64,000 nucleotides of DNA from the NCBI GenBank assembly GCA_023664775.1, contig JAMPEW010000003.1:62001-126000 (forward strand). The letters run 5' to 3'. The DNA comes from Clostridium sp. Lineage in GTDB: Bacteria; Bacillota; Clostridia; Lachnospirales; Lachnospiraceae. Below the pieces are notes generated by a model. The model was not told where the DNA came from, did no database searches, and was given only the letters and a program-made list of their open reading frames with translations. Made by a program: the position numbers and the translations under genes. Shown here piece after piece: positions 25,561 through 32,991 of this stretch; position 1 is the stretch's first letter; each line of letters opens with the position of its first letter.

Positions 25561-26955
25561 ATGAAGGGTGATATAAAAAAGCTGATTGGCGACATACAAA
25601 GGGATAAGGATTTAGATAAAAATCTTTGCCTTTTTATGGATAATATACAGCAGCAGTATAACTATTATTCGGCAGTCAAGCTTTCCATGAACTATTATAC
25701 CATGAGGGAGATGGCGGCTGAAAATAAAAACGCAGGTAATACGGCATTTGAAAGCGTAAGCAATATTCTTGGCAAATGCCTTGCCAAAAATAATAAGGCT
25801 TCGGAGGAAATGCTTGAAAGCGTCAGCAAAATCAGAAATGAGATTGAGCAGAGAATGGAGGTGCTTACCTCCTTTACGGATGGATATGAGATATATGAAT
25901 ATATTTTAAACAGGCTTGAGGCAGGCATAAAGGGAACGGTCAATGAGGGACTTTCACCGGAGCAGCTTTCCGCAAAGATTTTTAACTATATTTTTTCGGA
26001 AAATGACGCTGTAGTCGTAAATAGTAAGCTGCAGCTTGTCATGTCGCAGCTTCCGGTCCGGATGACAAAAAACAAATTTTATGACGTTGTGACAAACACG
26101 CTTGAAATATATAAGGGTGGCGATAAAAGAGCACTCAGGGATTTTGTGGATATGCTGAGAAAAACGGCGCTGCTTGACAAGCCGTCAGGCTTTTCGGACC
26201 TTTATCCTGACCTGTATGAAGCCTATGAGCTGTTAAGAGGCGCAGATTACAAAAATATGACGGCTGAAACCTATGATTTGCTTACGGACAGGCTTTCCAT
26301 GGCGGCAGAATTTATTGAGGCTGAATCAACCATGTACATGCTCCTTCAGGAAATTGTAAACGATAGTTATGCTGTTTTGCTTACGGACGACAGGAAGGAC
26401 AAGAACCTTGAAAAGCCTGCATATAAGGCGGCAATGAATATAATATCCGTCTGTGTGGCAGAAGATGCCGATAATATTGACGAGCAGCTTATGGATTATT
26501 TTGTAAGCATTGAGGGCGTTCAGGAGGATATTTATGAAAGCCTGATGCTTTATGAAGCTGCGGCAGAGGATATACTTACTGCGAAAGCCGAAAAAATAGA
26601 TGAGTTAGGACTTAAGGTGCAGTCAGATAAAATAAAGATTTTGCAAAAGCTGGTTTCAACAAGTCTTTTTGCAAGCCTTGAGCCTGACGGGGCACAGGAA
26701 ATGGAAGATGTAGATACAAAGGAGATTGCTTCTATAAGAAAAAGCCTTACGGAAGAATTTGCCGCATGCTTTTCCCAAAATCAGATGTCTGTAAACCGGA
26801 GTATTATGAGCAAGCTTTTTTCTGCAATGCCTATTTTCTTTAATACGCAGCAGGAGATAAAGGATTATTTGGATTATGTACTTTGTGGATGCAGTGATAA
26901 AAGCGAGCTTACGGCATGTAATAAGCTTTTGTGTGAATTAATGGAGAAAGAGTGA
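25561..26955 (+). CDS. Uncharacterised 464-aa helical protein
   Basis: I do not recognise this protein. It is soluble, without signal peptide or membrane span, acidic, and predicted by eye to be almost all alpha-helical with many Leu/Glu/Lys-rich amphipathic stretches (for example LTDRLSMAAEFIEAESTMYM). Its ATG follows GATAGGAGTATGAA and lies 19 bp after the derlin-like gene; the next gene starts 4 bp after its stop, so the three are probably one operon. Codon use and ribosome binding site match neighbouring genes, so I take it as a real gene of the lineage rather than a recent import. Confidence 0.8.
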   Translation: MKGDIKKLIGDIQRDKDLDKNLCLFMDNIQQQYNYYSAVKLSMNYYTMREMAAENKNAGNTAFESVSNILGKCLAKNNKASEEMLESVSKIRNEIEQRMEVLTSFTDGYEIYEYILNRLEAGIKGTVNEGLSPEQLSAKIFNYIFSENDAVVVNSKLQLVMSQLPVRMTKNKFYDVVTNTLEIYKGGDKRALRDFVDMLRKTALLDKPSGFSDLYPDLYEAYELLRGADYKNMTAETYDLLTDRLSMAAEFIEAESTMYMLLQEIVNDSYAVLLTDDRKDKNLEKPAYKAAMNIISVCVAEDADNIDEQLMDYFVSIEGVQEDIYESLMLYEAAAEDILTAKAEKIDELGLKVQSDKIKILQKLVSTSLFASLEPDGAQEMEDVDTKEIASIRKSLTEEFAACFSQNQMSVNRSIMSKLFSAMPIFFNTQQEIKDYLDYVLCGCSDKSELTACNKLLCELMEKE

Positions 26956-26959
26956 TTAG

Positions 26960-27277
26960 ATGAAGCTGGTTAGCGCTCCTTATACATATGGGTATAAAGA
27001 TAAAAAGCTGAATAAGGTAAAAGGCAAAATCAAGATAAATAAAAAGCATAAGGGTACGCACCTGATTGTTTATCCTTTTTTGACAGATGACGGACTTATG
27101 GAGATTTACAGCTATGAGCATCTGCTTTCCTCCTGCTACAGCTCATTTTGGAATGACATCGTAGTTTTGGGGATTGCCTCTAATAAGGATGGCGCTATGG
27201 AGCTTGTCGTCAATATGATACAGGATATTTATGATTCAGATATGGATTTTGACATAAAAGGCTTTTTTGGAATGTAG
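26960..27277 (+). CDS. Uncharacterised 105-aa protein
   Basis: Unknown small protein. The N-terminal third is strongly basic (YGYKDKKLNKVKGKIKINKK), the rest is mixed with hydrophobic and aromatic residues and an acidic end (DIYDSDMDFDIKGFFGM). No membrane span or known motif is visible. It starts 4 bp after the 464-aa gene and ends 9 bp before the DUF2953 gene, so it sits inside the operon 24621-28803. GAAAGAGTGATT precedes the ATG. Confidence 0.75.
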   Translation: MKLVSAPYTYGYKDKKLNKVKGKIKINKKHKGTHLIVYPFLTDDGLMEIYSYEHLLSSCYSSFWNDIVVLGIASNKDGAMELVVNMIQDIYDSDMDFDIKGFFGM

Positions 27278-27286
27278 GGAGAATGT

Positions 27287-28378
27287 ATGCATATTTTGTT
27301 GCTTATTTTACAAATTATATTGTGGATTTTCTTAGGGCTGCTTGCACTTGTGCTTTTCCTTTTGATGCTTGTGCTTCTTGCACCGGTTCACTACAGTGCA
27401 GACGCTGTCATGCATGATGACAATACGACGGTTGCCGCCAAGGTAAGATTTCTGATTGTTTCGGTTAAGGTAAAATTTGACAAGGGAACAAAAAGGCTTG
27501 ATACTGCAATTAAGGTTTTAGGCATCCGGCTGGGTGGAAAAAACACTGAAAAGGTAAGGACAAAAAAATCTAAGCCGAAAAAGATTAAGAAGCAGGAGGA
27601 ACCATTACAGGAGGATATAACAGAGGCAGAAGATATAAAAGAAACAGCAGATATAAAAGAAGCTGGAGATGGAAAAGAAGTAGCAAATATAAAAGAAACA
27701 GAAGTCGGAAAGAAAACGGCAGAGGTAAGAGAAGCAGAAAATATAAAAGAAACAGCAGATATAAGTGCAGAAAAAACACAAGAGAATACGGTTACAGATG
27801 GCATCGTGGATATGGCAAAAACCGTACAGGAGGGCATGGAAAAAATCGGGGCAGATGTGGAAACTGATGCTGACGAAGACAGTTACGATGAAGCTGATGT
27901 GAAACAAACTGAAACGGAAAAAGCAAAAAAGAAGCATAAAAAACGGGAAAAAAAGATAAAGCCGTCTAACAAATTAAATTCAGGGAAAACTAAACTAGAT
28001 GCGGTAAATGGAAAAATAGAAACAGTCAAAACAAAGTATGCAAGAGTTAAGAAGTTTTGGAAAATGAATTGTACAGTAAAAACCCGCAACTACCTGAAAA
28101 AATATTTTCCGCAGCTGATAAAGCATATCGGACCGAGAAAAATAAAGGGGCATGTGAGGTACGGCTTTGACGAGCCTGCAACCACTGGACAGATAACGGG
28201 ATATTTAAGCTTACTCCCGTTTATGTATCATAAAGACTTTTTTCCGGAGCCTGATTTTTACAATAAGGTTTTGGAAGGGGAACTAAGCATAAGGGGCAGA
28301 TTGCAGCTTGGATATATTATAAGGCCTGCGTTTAAGCTCCATTTGTGGAAAACAATAAAAATGGCAAGAAAAATATAA
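27287..28378 (+). CDS. DUF2953 membrane protein (YtfI-like) with expanded repeat linker
   Basis: One N-terminal membrane span (about 2-30) is followed by the DUF2953 N-terminal part (APVHYSADAVMHDDNTTVAAKVRFL), a highly charged region of about 165 residues, and the conserved C-terminal part (KHIGPRKIKGHVRYGFDEPATT split over the domain end, then TGQITGYLSLLP). The charged region contains eight six-residue repeats of the IKET type (bases 27629-27772). In B. subtilis the homologue ytfI precedes the sporulation gene ytfJ (gerW), and the same order is kept here. Function is not known; a sporulation role is inferred from that pairing. GGGAG precedes the ATG. Confidence 0.85.
   Translation: MHILLLILQIILWIFLGLLALVLFLLMLVLLAPVHYSADAVMHDDNTTVAAKVRFLIVSVKVKFDKGTKRLDTAIKVLGIRLGGKNTEKVRTKKSKPKKIKKQEEPLQEDITEAEDIKETADIKEAGDGKEVANIKETEVGKKTAEVREAENIKETADISAEKTQENTVTDGIVDMAKTVQEGMEKIGADVETDADEDSYDEADVKQTETEKAKKKHKKREKKIKPSNKLNSGKTKLDAVNGKIETVKTKYARVKKFWKMNCTVKTRNYLKKYFPQLIKHIGPRKIKGHVRYGFDEPATTGQITGYLSLLPFMYHKDFFPEPDFYNKVLEGELSIRGRLQLGYIIRPAFKLHLWKTIKMARKI
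27629..27772 (+). repeat. 18-bp in-frame tandem repeat, eight units, in the DUF2953 gene
   Basis: Starting at 27629, eight 18-bp units encode EDIKET, ADIKEA, GDGKEV, ANIKET, EVGKKT, AEVREA, ENIKET and ADISAE. Units 1, 4 and 7 are almost identical at the DNA level. The array is pure A/G-rich coding sequence. Confidence 0.8.
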
Positions 28379-28395
28379 TAACAGGAGGAATAAAA

Positions 28396-28803
28396 ATGGC
28401 AGATTTTAATCAGACGGTAGGTTCATTGTTTAAGGGAATGGATACGTTTTTAAGCACAAAAACCGTTGTGGGTGAGCCTACAAAAATAGGGGATACGATT
28501 ATACTTCCCCTTGTGGACGTAAACTTTGGAGTTGCGGCAGGCGCATTTACAAAGGAGGGCAACAAAAATTCGGCAGGAGGCGGCATGGGTGGAAAAATGT
28601 CACCGTCAGCCGTTCTTGTCATACAAAATGGACGTGCCAAAATGATAAGCGTAAAAAATACGGACACGGTATCAAAGATTATGGATATGATTCCTGAGAT
28701 TATGGATAAGATTACCTCTCTCGTGAAAAAGGGAGAGATAGACGACCAGGAGGCAGCCATAGAGGAGGCAATCAGCGATATTGCAAAGGATGAGATGATT
28801 TAG
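28396..28803 (+). CDS. gerW: Sporulation protein GerW/YtfJ
   Basis: YtfJ-family protein, called GerW in B. subtilis where it is needed for normal spore germination with alanine. Visible hallmarks are VGEPTKIGDTIILPLVDVNF and the glycine-rich GGGMGGKMSPSAVLVI, followed by a helical C-terminus (MDMIPEIMDKI). From ATG 28396, with AGGAGG 6-8 nt upstream, the protein has 135 residues; an in-frame ATG at 28345 lies inside the DUF2953 gene and gives a non-family N-terminus. Last gene of the 24621-28803 run and followed by two copies of the AAGG/GGAT hairpin. Confidence 0.92.
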   Translation: MADFNQTVGSLFKGMDTFLSTKTVVGEPTKIGDTIILPLVDVNFGVAAGAFTKEGNKNSAGGGMGGKMSPSAVLVIQNGRAKMISVKNTDTVSKIMDMIPEIMDKITSLVKKGEIDDQEAAIEEAISDIAKDEMI

Positions 28804-28808
28804 TATAT

Positions 28809-28850
28809 GTCATAAGGAGGGACCCACGAAGTGGGAGGATACCTTATGAC
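28809..28850 (+). ncRNA. AAGG/GGAT hairpin element, copy B
   Basis: Outer stem GTCATAAGG (28809-28817) with CCTTATGAC (28842-28850); 5' loop AGGGA, inner stem CCCAC with GTGGG around GAA, 3' loop AGGATA. Starts 5 bp after the gerW stop. Confidence 0.8.
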
Positions 28851-28861
28851 AGACCTGCGAA

Positions 28862-28899
28862 GCTAGGAGGGACCCACAAAGTGGGAGGATGCCTTAGGA
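28862..28899 (+). ncRNA. AAGG/GGAT hairpin element, copy C
   Basis: Tandem to copy B. Outer stem shortened to CTAGG with CCTTAG (one bulged T); 5' loop AGGGA, inner stem CCCAC with GTGGG around AAA, 3' loop AGGATG. Its 5' arm can alternatively pair upstream in CCT-GC-GAA-GC-AGG (28854-28867). Confidence 0.75.
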
Positions 28900-28904
28900 C
28901 AAAA

Positions 28905-28919
28905 CCTATATCATATAGG
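28905..28919 (+). repeat. Short palindrome CCTATAT-C-ATATAGG
   Basis: Perfect 7-bp inverted repeat in the gap between element copy C and the 45-aa ORF. Could be an operator or a small hairpin; nothing else supports either. Confidence 0.35.
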
Positions 28920-28971
28920 AACGCACCTGATGCATATAATTGAAGTATAGTGTGTGTATCGGGTGGTGTTT

Positions 28972-29109
28972 ATGAAGGCTTTGTTTGGTTACGGCATGCT
29001 GTTTATGGCGCTGGGTATGCTTGTATCATACTTTGTGAGTGGATTTGGAGAGTTTTTGCTTATTATAGTTTTACTTTTAGGAGCATATGTGCTTTTGTGC
29101 AGATGCTGA
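28972..29109 (+). CDS. Small membrane protein, 45 aa
   Basis: A 45-codon ORF with GGGTGGTG a few bases before ATG 28972. Nearly the whole peptide is hydrophobic, with two likely membrane segments (about 7-20 and 25-42) separated by SYFVSGFGE and ending in LLCRC, a short cysteine-bearing tail. A TATAAT at 28935-28940 could serve as -10, without a good -35. The next gene starts 24 bp later. Composition and spacing favour a real gene; its function is unknown. Confidence 0.6.
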   Translation: MKALFGYGMLFMALGMLVSYFVSGFGEFLLIIVLLLGAYVLLCRC

Positions 29110-29133
29110 TGAATTCAAAAATGAGGGGATAAA

Positions 29134-30117
29134 ATGTTAAAGAATAAACCGAGCGAGCTTGTTGAGCTTCTCAAGGGACACAGGGTTTTTTTGCAAACCC
29201 ATAATTTTCCTGACCCTGATGCAATCGCAAGCGCATTTGGATTACAGGAATTTCTTGAATTTTACGGTGTAAAATCAACCATATGCTATGTGGGAAATAT
29301 TGACAGATTCAGCACGCGTAAAATGATGGATGCTTTTGGAATTGAAATATATTCCTACAATGATATTCCGGATATGACAAGTGAGGATTATATTGTAAAT
29401 ATTGATTGTCAGAAGCCCAATGCCAACACGACGGATCTTCCGGGCAATGAGATTGCATGTGTTGACCATCATCCGATATTTGAGGAGACGGAAAGCTATG
29501 AGTATCAGGACATCAGAATTGTGGGAGCCTGTGCAACAATTATTGCATGGTATTACTATGTTACTGATACGCCGATGTCATCTGACGTGGCAACAGCGCT
29601 GGCATATGGCATAAAAATGGATACGGATGACCTGATAAGAGGAACGACATTGCTTGATATGGATATGATTTCATTTCTGTTTCGGTTTGCCGATTGGACA
29701 AAGCTGAATGAAATGTATAACTCCACAATTGAGTTTCAGGACCTGAAAGCGTATGGTTCTGCCATAGAAAATATAGAGGTATACGATTTTGTGGGCTTTA
29801 CATATATACCGTTTGAGTGTCCAAATGCTCTTGTAGGCATTATTTCCGATTTTGTGCTTTCGCTTGATGTTGTTGACGTTGCGGTTGTCTATTCCGTAAA
29901 TCAAAATGGAATTAAGTTTTCAGTGAGAAGCGAGCGTGAGGACGTGGATGCAGGCAGGATGATATACAATGCCTTGGAGGGCGTTGGAAGCGGCGGCGGA
30001 CACGCAGCTATGGCAGGCGGCTTTATTGAGAAAGCCGTGTTAGAAAAAATGGGCGAGGGCTACTACGGAGAGATAAAAAGACTTTTTATGGATTATATAG
30101 AAAAGCTTGGATTATAA
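29134..30117 (+). CDS. DHH/DHHA1 phosphoesterase (NrnA-like)
   Basis: DHH-superfamily phosphoesterase of the NrnA/RecJ-like group; relatives degrade short RNA oligonucleotides, pAp or cyclic dinucleotides. Metal-binding motifs are THNFPDPDAIAS (motif I), NIDCQ (motif II), VDHHP (motif III), and the C-terminal DHHA1 substrate loop GSGGGHAAMAGG. The 327-residue length is usual. ATG 29134 follows GAGGGGATAAA. Its stop lies upstream of a synthetase of (p)ppGpp, and both concern nucleotide signals, but a functional link is inference. Exact substrate cannot be told from the motifs. Confidence 0.9.
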   Translation: MLKNKPSELVELLKGHRVFLQTHNFPDPDAIASAFGLQEFLEFYGVKSTICYVGNIDRFSTRKMMDAFGIEIYSYNDIPDMTSEDYIVNIDCQKPNANTTDLPGNEIACVDHHPIFEETESYEYQDIRIVGACATIIAWYYYVTDTPMSSDVATALAYGIKMDTDDLIRGTTLLDMDMISFLFRFADWTKLNEMYNSTIEFQDLKAYGSAIENIEVYDFVGFTYIPFECPNALVGIISDFVLSLDVVDVAVVYSVNQNGIKFSVRSEREDVDAGRMIYNALEGVGSGGGHAAMAGGFIEKAVLEKMGEGYYGEIKRLFMDYIEKLGL

Positions 30118-30142
30118 AAAAACGAAGCATGAGGTGGTAACA

Positions 30143-30811
30143 TTGGATACAGCGACAGATATCAGTGTTGAGCTGCTAATGAATTCTGAAAACCCTGAAA
30201 AGGTTTTAAGACATATGCAGCCATTTATCAATTTAATGATGTACTATGAATGTGCATTGATGGAGATTGAGACGAAGCTCAAGGTTTTAAATACTGAGTT
30301 TGCACTTAGAAATAACAGAAATCCATTCGAATCAATAAAATGCAGGCTGAAAAAGCCAATCAGCATTGTTGAAAAAATGAAAAAAAAGAAGCTGGATATG
30401 ACGATAGACAATATCGAAAACAATCTGACGGATATTGCGGGAATCAGGGTTATCTGCTCGTTCCCTGAGGACATATACACGCTGTCAGAGCTTCTTTCAA
30501 AGCAGGACGATATAAATGTTGTCTGCATAAAGGATTACATACGAAATCCAAAGCCGAACGGCTACAGAAGTCTTCACCTGATTGTGGAGGTTCCGATTTT
30601 TCTTTCTGATGAAAAAAGATATATGAAGGTAGAGGTGCAGTTTCGGACAATTGCAATGGATTTTTGGGCAAGCCTTGACCACAAGTTAAAATACAAAAAG
30701 GATAATTTAAAGCATCCTGAAATCATAGCCCAGGAGCTTAAAAAGTGTGCGGACACCATAACTGCAATGGACTACAAAATGCAGGAAATAAGAAATATGC
30801 TGGAGGAATAA
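30143..30811 (+). CDS. Small (p)ppGpp synthetase (RelA/SpoT synthetase domain only)
   Basis: Single-domain alarmone synthetase of the SAS1/YjbM-RelQ type, which makes (p)ppGpp from ATP and GTP/GDP. It has no hydrolase or regulatory domains. Conserved parts are the NPFESIKCRLKKP region with G-loop basic residues, DIAGIRVICSF, KDYIRNPKPNGYRSLHLIV and VEVQFRTIAMDFWASLDHKL. I place the start at TTG 30143 with AGGTGG 5 nt upstream, giving 223 residues; an in-frame TTG at 30107 inside the previous gene would add 12. Followed by the flavin reductase-like gene after one base, so co-transcribed. Confidence 0.9.
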   Translation: MDTATDISVELLMNSENPEKVLRHMQPFINLMMYYECALMEIETKLKVLNTEFALRNNRNPFESIKCRLKKPISIVEKMKKKKLDMTIDNIENNLTDIAGIRVICSFPEDIYTLSELLSKQDDINVVCIKDYIRNPKPNGYRSLHLIVEVPIFLSDEKRYMKVEVQFRTIAMDFWASLDHKLKYKKDNLKHPEIIAQELKKCADTITAMDYKMQEIRNMLEE

Positions 30812-30812
30812 G

Positions 30813-31376
30813 ATGGCAAAGGAAGTTTGGAAGCCGGGGAATATGCTTTATCCGCTGCCTGCCGTTATGGTTACGGTTTCAGACGGAGCAGGAGCTGACA
30901 ACATCATTACGATTGCTTGGACGGGAACGGTAAACTCTGACCCGGCAATGGTTTCAATATCTGTGAGGAAGTCCAGATATTCCCATGCGCTTCTCACAAA
31001 AAACGGCGAGTTTGCAATTAATCTTGTCACAAGAAAGCTTGTCTATGCAATGGATTTTTGCGGGGTTAAGTCAGGCCGTGACATGGATAAATTTGAGGCT
31101 ACGGGGCTGACAAGAGGGAAGGCGTCAACAATCAAGGCTCCACTTATAAAGGAAAGCCCGGTAAGTCTTGAATGTAAGGTGAAGCAGGTTATAGAGCTTG
31201 GCTCCCACGACATGTTTTTGGCTGAGGTTACGGCTGTGGTCATTGACGATACCTATATGGACGAAAGTGGAAAATTTGACCTGAATGCATCTGATTTGAT
31301 AACATATTCCCACGGACAGTATTATACGCTGGGAGAAAATGTAGGCAAATTCGGCTTCAGCGTGAAAAAATCGTAA
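30813..31376 (+). CDS. Flavin reductase-like FMN-binding split-barrel protein
   Basis: Member of the flavin reductase-like (FMN-binding split barrel) family: MLYPLPAVMVTVSDG, TIAWTGTVNSDPAMVSISV and GEFAINLVTRKLV match its FMN-binding strands. The 187 residues are typical. Relatives bind FMN and reduce flavins or unknown electron acceptors; the cysteine in MDFCGVKSGRD is also conserved in the clostridial group. ATG 30813 has GGAGG in the tail of the synthetase gene, 7 nt upstream. Physiological role unknown. Confidence 0.88.
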   Translation: MAKEVWKPGNMLYPLPAVMVTVSDGAGADNIITIAWTGTVNSDPAMVSISVRKSRYSHALLTKNGEFAINLVTRKLVYAMDFCGVKSGRDMDKFEATGLTRGKASTIKAPLIKESPVSLECKVKQVIELGSHDMFLAEVTAVVIDDTYMDESGKFDLNASDLITYSHGQYYTLGENVGKFGFSVKKS

Positions 31377-31379
31377 GCA

Positions 31380-31408
31380 TTGACAACAAAAGGCAATGCG
31401 TTTATAAT
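31380..31408 (+). promoter_or_regulatory. Consensus sigma-A promoter of comM-dprA
   Basis: TTGACA (31380-31385), 17-nt spacer, TATAAT (31403-31408): both hexamers are perfect. This is the strongest promoter sequence in the window. Confidence 0.9.
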
Positions 31409-31425
31409 TAAGTATAGTATGGTTT

Positions 31426-31451
31426 GCTCCTCGGACTGGCGGAACAGGAGC
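31426..31451 (+). promoter_or_regulatory. Hairpin masking the comM Shine-Dalgarno
   Basis: GCTCCT (31426-31431) is an exact complement of AGGAGC (31446-31451), which is the ribosome binding site of ATG 31456; a TTTT follows. The hairpin could lower translation or act as a weak attenuator. Confidence 0.6.
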
Positions 31452-31455
31452 TTTT

Positions 31456-32991
31456 ATGTATAGTTGTGTAATTGGCAGCACTGTCATAGGCATTGACGGT
31501 GCTGTCGTAAATGTGGAAGCGGACGTAAGTGACGGGCTTCCTATGTTCGTTATGGTCGGTTATCTTTCCTCATCTGTCAAGGAGGCCGGCGAAAGGGTAA
31601 GAACTGCCCTCAAAAATTCGGGCTATCACATGCCGCCCAAACGGGTGACAATTAACATTTCCCCTGCAAACATAAGAAAGGACGGAACGGGATTTGATCT
31701 TCCGATTGCTGTTGCCATGCTTCTCTGCATGGGAATTACCCCTTGTATCAATATGGACAGGCTTATGATAGCAGGAGAGCTGGGCTTGGATGGTGTCATA
31801 AAGCCGGTACGTGGAATACTGCCCATGATATATGGTGGTAAGCAGCAGGGCTGTGACACATGTATTGTACCCTATGAAAACGTAAATGAAGCCTCCCTTG
31901 TAAAGGGCATGAGGGTGATAGGCGTAAAATCACTTGCCGAGGCAGTAGACTACATTCAGGGGACAAAGGAGATACAGCCTGTTTTTTTCGATGAAAACAA
32001 GTTTAAAACTGAGGCTGTGTATTCAGGAAAGCTTGATTTTGCAGATGTAAAGGGGCAGGAAACATTAAAACGGGGCATGGAGATTGCTGTTTCAGGCTTT
32101 CACAATGTACTTATGAGAGGTGCGGCAGGAGCAGGAAAATCCATGATAGCAAAAAGACTTCCCACCATTATGCCGTCCCTTACATTCGGCGAGAGCGTGG
32201 AGCTTACAAAAATATACAGCATAAGCGGCATGACGGATAATCGTAATGCGCTTGTGACAAAAAGACCCTTTCGGTCACCCCACCACACAATTACAACAAG
32301 GGGACTGATAGGCGGAGGCACGTACCCAAAGCCGGGCGAGGTAAGTCTTGCGCACAAGGGTGTTTTGTTTCTTGACGAGCTGCCTGAGTTTAACAAAAAC
32401 GTGATAGAGGTGCTGCGGCAGCCGATTGAGGACAGACGGGTTTCCATCGCAAGAGTAAATGCGTCCTATGCTTTTCCCTCGGATTTTATGCTTGTTGCAG
32501 CCATGAATCCATGTCCCTGTGGTTTTTACCCTGACAGAAGATGTACATGTACGGAAAACATGAGAAAAAAATATCAGGCGAAAATAAGCGGTCCCATCAT
32601 GGACAGAATAGACATATGCATTGACGTAAAGGCAGTGGAATATGAAAATCTTTTCGGGGACGGGCAGGAGGAACGCTCAGAGAAAATAAGGGAGCGTGTG
32701 GAACGGGCAAGAGCCATACAGGCGAAACGCTATGAGGCGGAAGGAATATTGTTTAATTCACAGCTTGAGGGAGCACTTGTAAAAAAATATGTAAGTCTTG
32801 GGGAACGGGAGGAGGCACTGATAAAAAAGCATTTTCTAAAGCTGGGCATGAGCGCAAGAGGCTTAAACAGAATTTTAAAGCTTTCAAGAACAATCGCCGA
32901 CATTTCCGGCAGCAAAAAAATAAAGCAGGAGCATATTATAGAGGCGCTGTTTTTTAAAAATGCAGGCGTGGAGGTGAAGGTGGATGACTGA
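31456..32991 (+). CDS. comM: ComM/YifB-family AAA+ ATPase
   Basis: Mg-chelatase-like AAA+ protein. In naturally competent bacteria ComM is a helicase that promotes branch migration during transformation. The 511 residues contain the N-terminal chelatase-associated domain (VEADVSDGLPMFVMVGYL, then TINISPANIRKDGTGFDLPIA), Walker A GAAGAGKSM near 221, Walker B VLFLDELPEF, a CPCGFYPDRRCTC zinc-like segment and the C-terminal helical domain. ATG 31456. It overlaps dprA by 8 bp, so both DNA-uptake-related proteins are made from one message with a consensus promoter and a masked ribosome binding site. Confidence 0.94.
   Translation: MYSCVIGSTVIGIDGAVVNVEADVSDGLPMFVMVGYLSSSVKEAGERVRTALKNSGYHMPPKRVTINISPANIRKDGTGFDLPIAVAMLLCMGITPCINMDRLMIAGELGLDGVIKPVRGILPMIYGGKQQGCDTCIVPYENVNEASLVKGMRVIGVKSLAEAVDYIQGTKEIQPVFFDENKFKTEAVYSGKLDFADVKGQETLKRGMEIAVSGFHNVLMRGAAGAGKSMIAKRLPTIMPSLTFGESVELTKIYSISGMTDNRNALVTKRPFRSPHHTITTRGLIGGGTYPKPGEVSLAHKGVLFLDELPEFNKNVIEVLRQPIEDRRVSIARVNASYAFPSDFMLVAAMNPCPCGFYPDRRCTCTENMRKKYQAKISGPIMDRIDICIDVKAVEYENLFGDGQEERSEKIRERVERARAIQAKRYEAEGILFNSQLEGALVKKYVSLGEREEALIKKHFLKLGMSARGLNRILKLSRTIADISGSKKIKQEHIIEALFFKNAGVEVKVDD

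Noticed and set aside
27391..27937. Minus-strand frames of 110-148 codons opposite the DUF2953 gene
   Set aside because: Mirror of the charged repeat region; composition is artefactual and no start signal is present.
30107..30142. TTG 30107 as start of the small alarmone synthetase
   Set aside because: It lies inside the upstream gene with no ribosome binding site, while TTG 30143 has AGGTGG at 5 nt.
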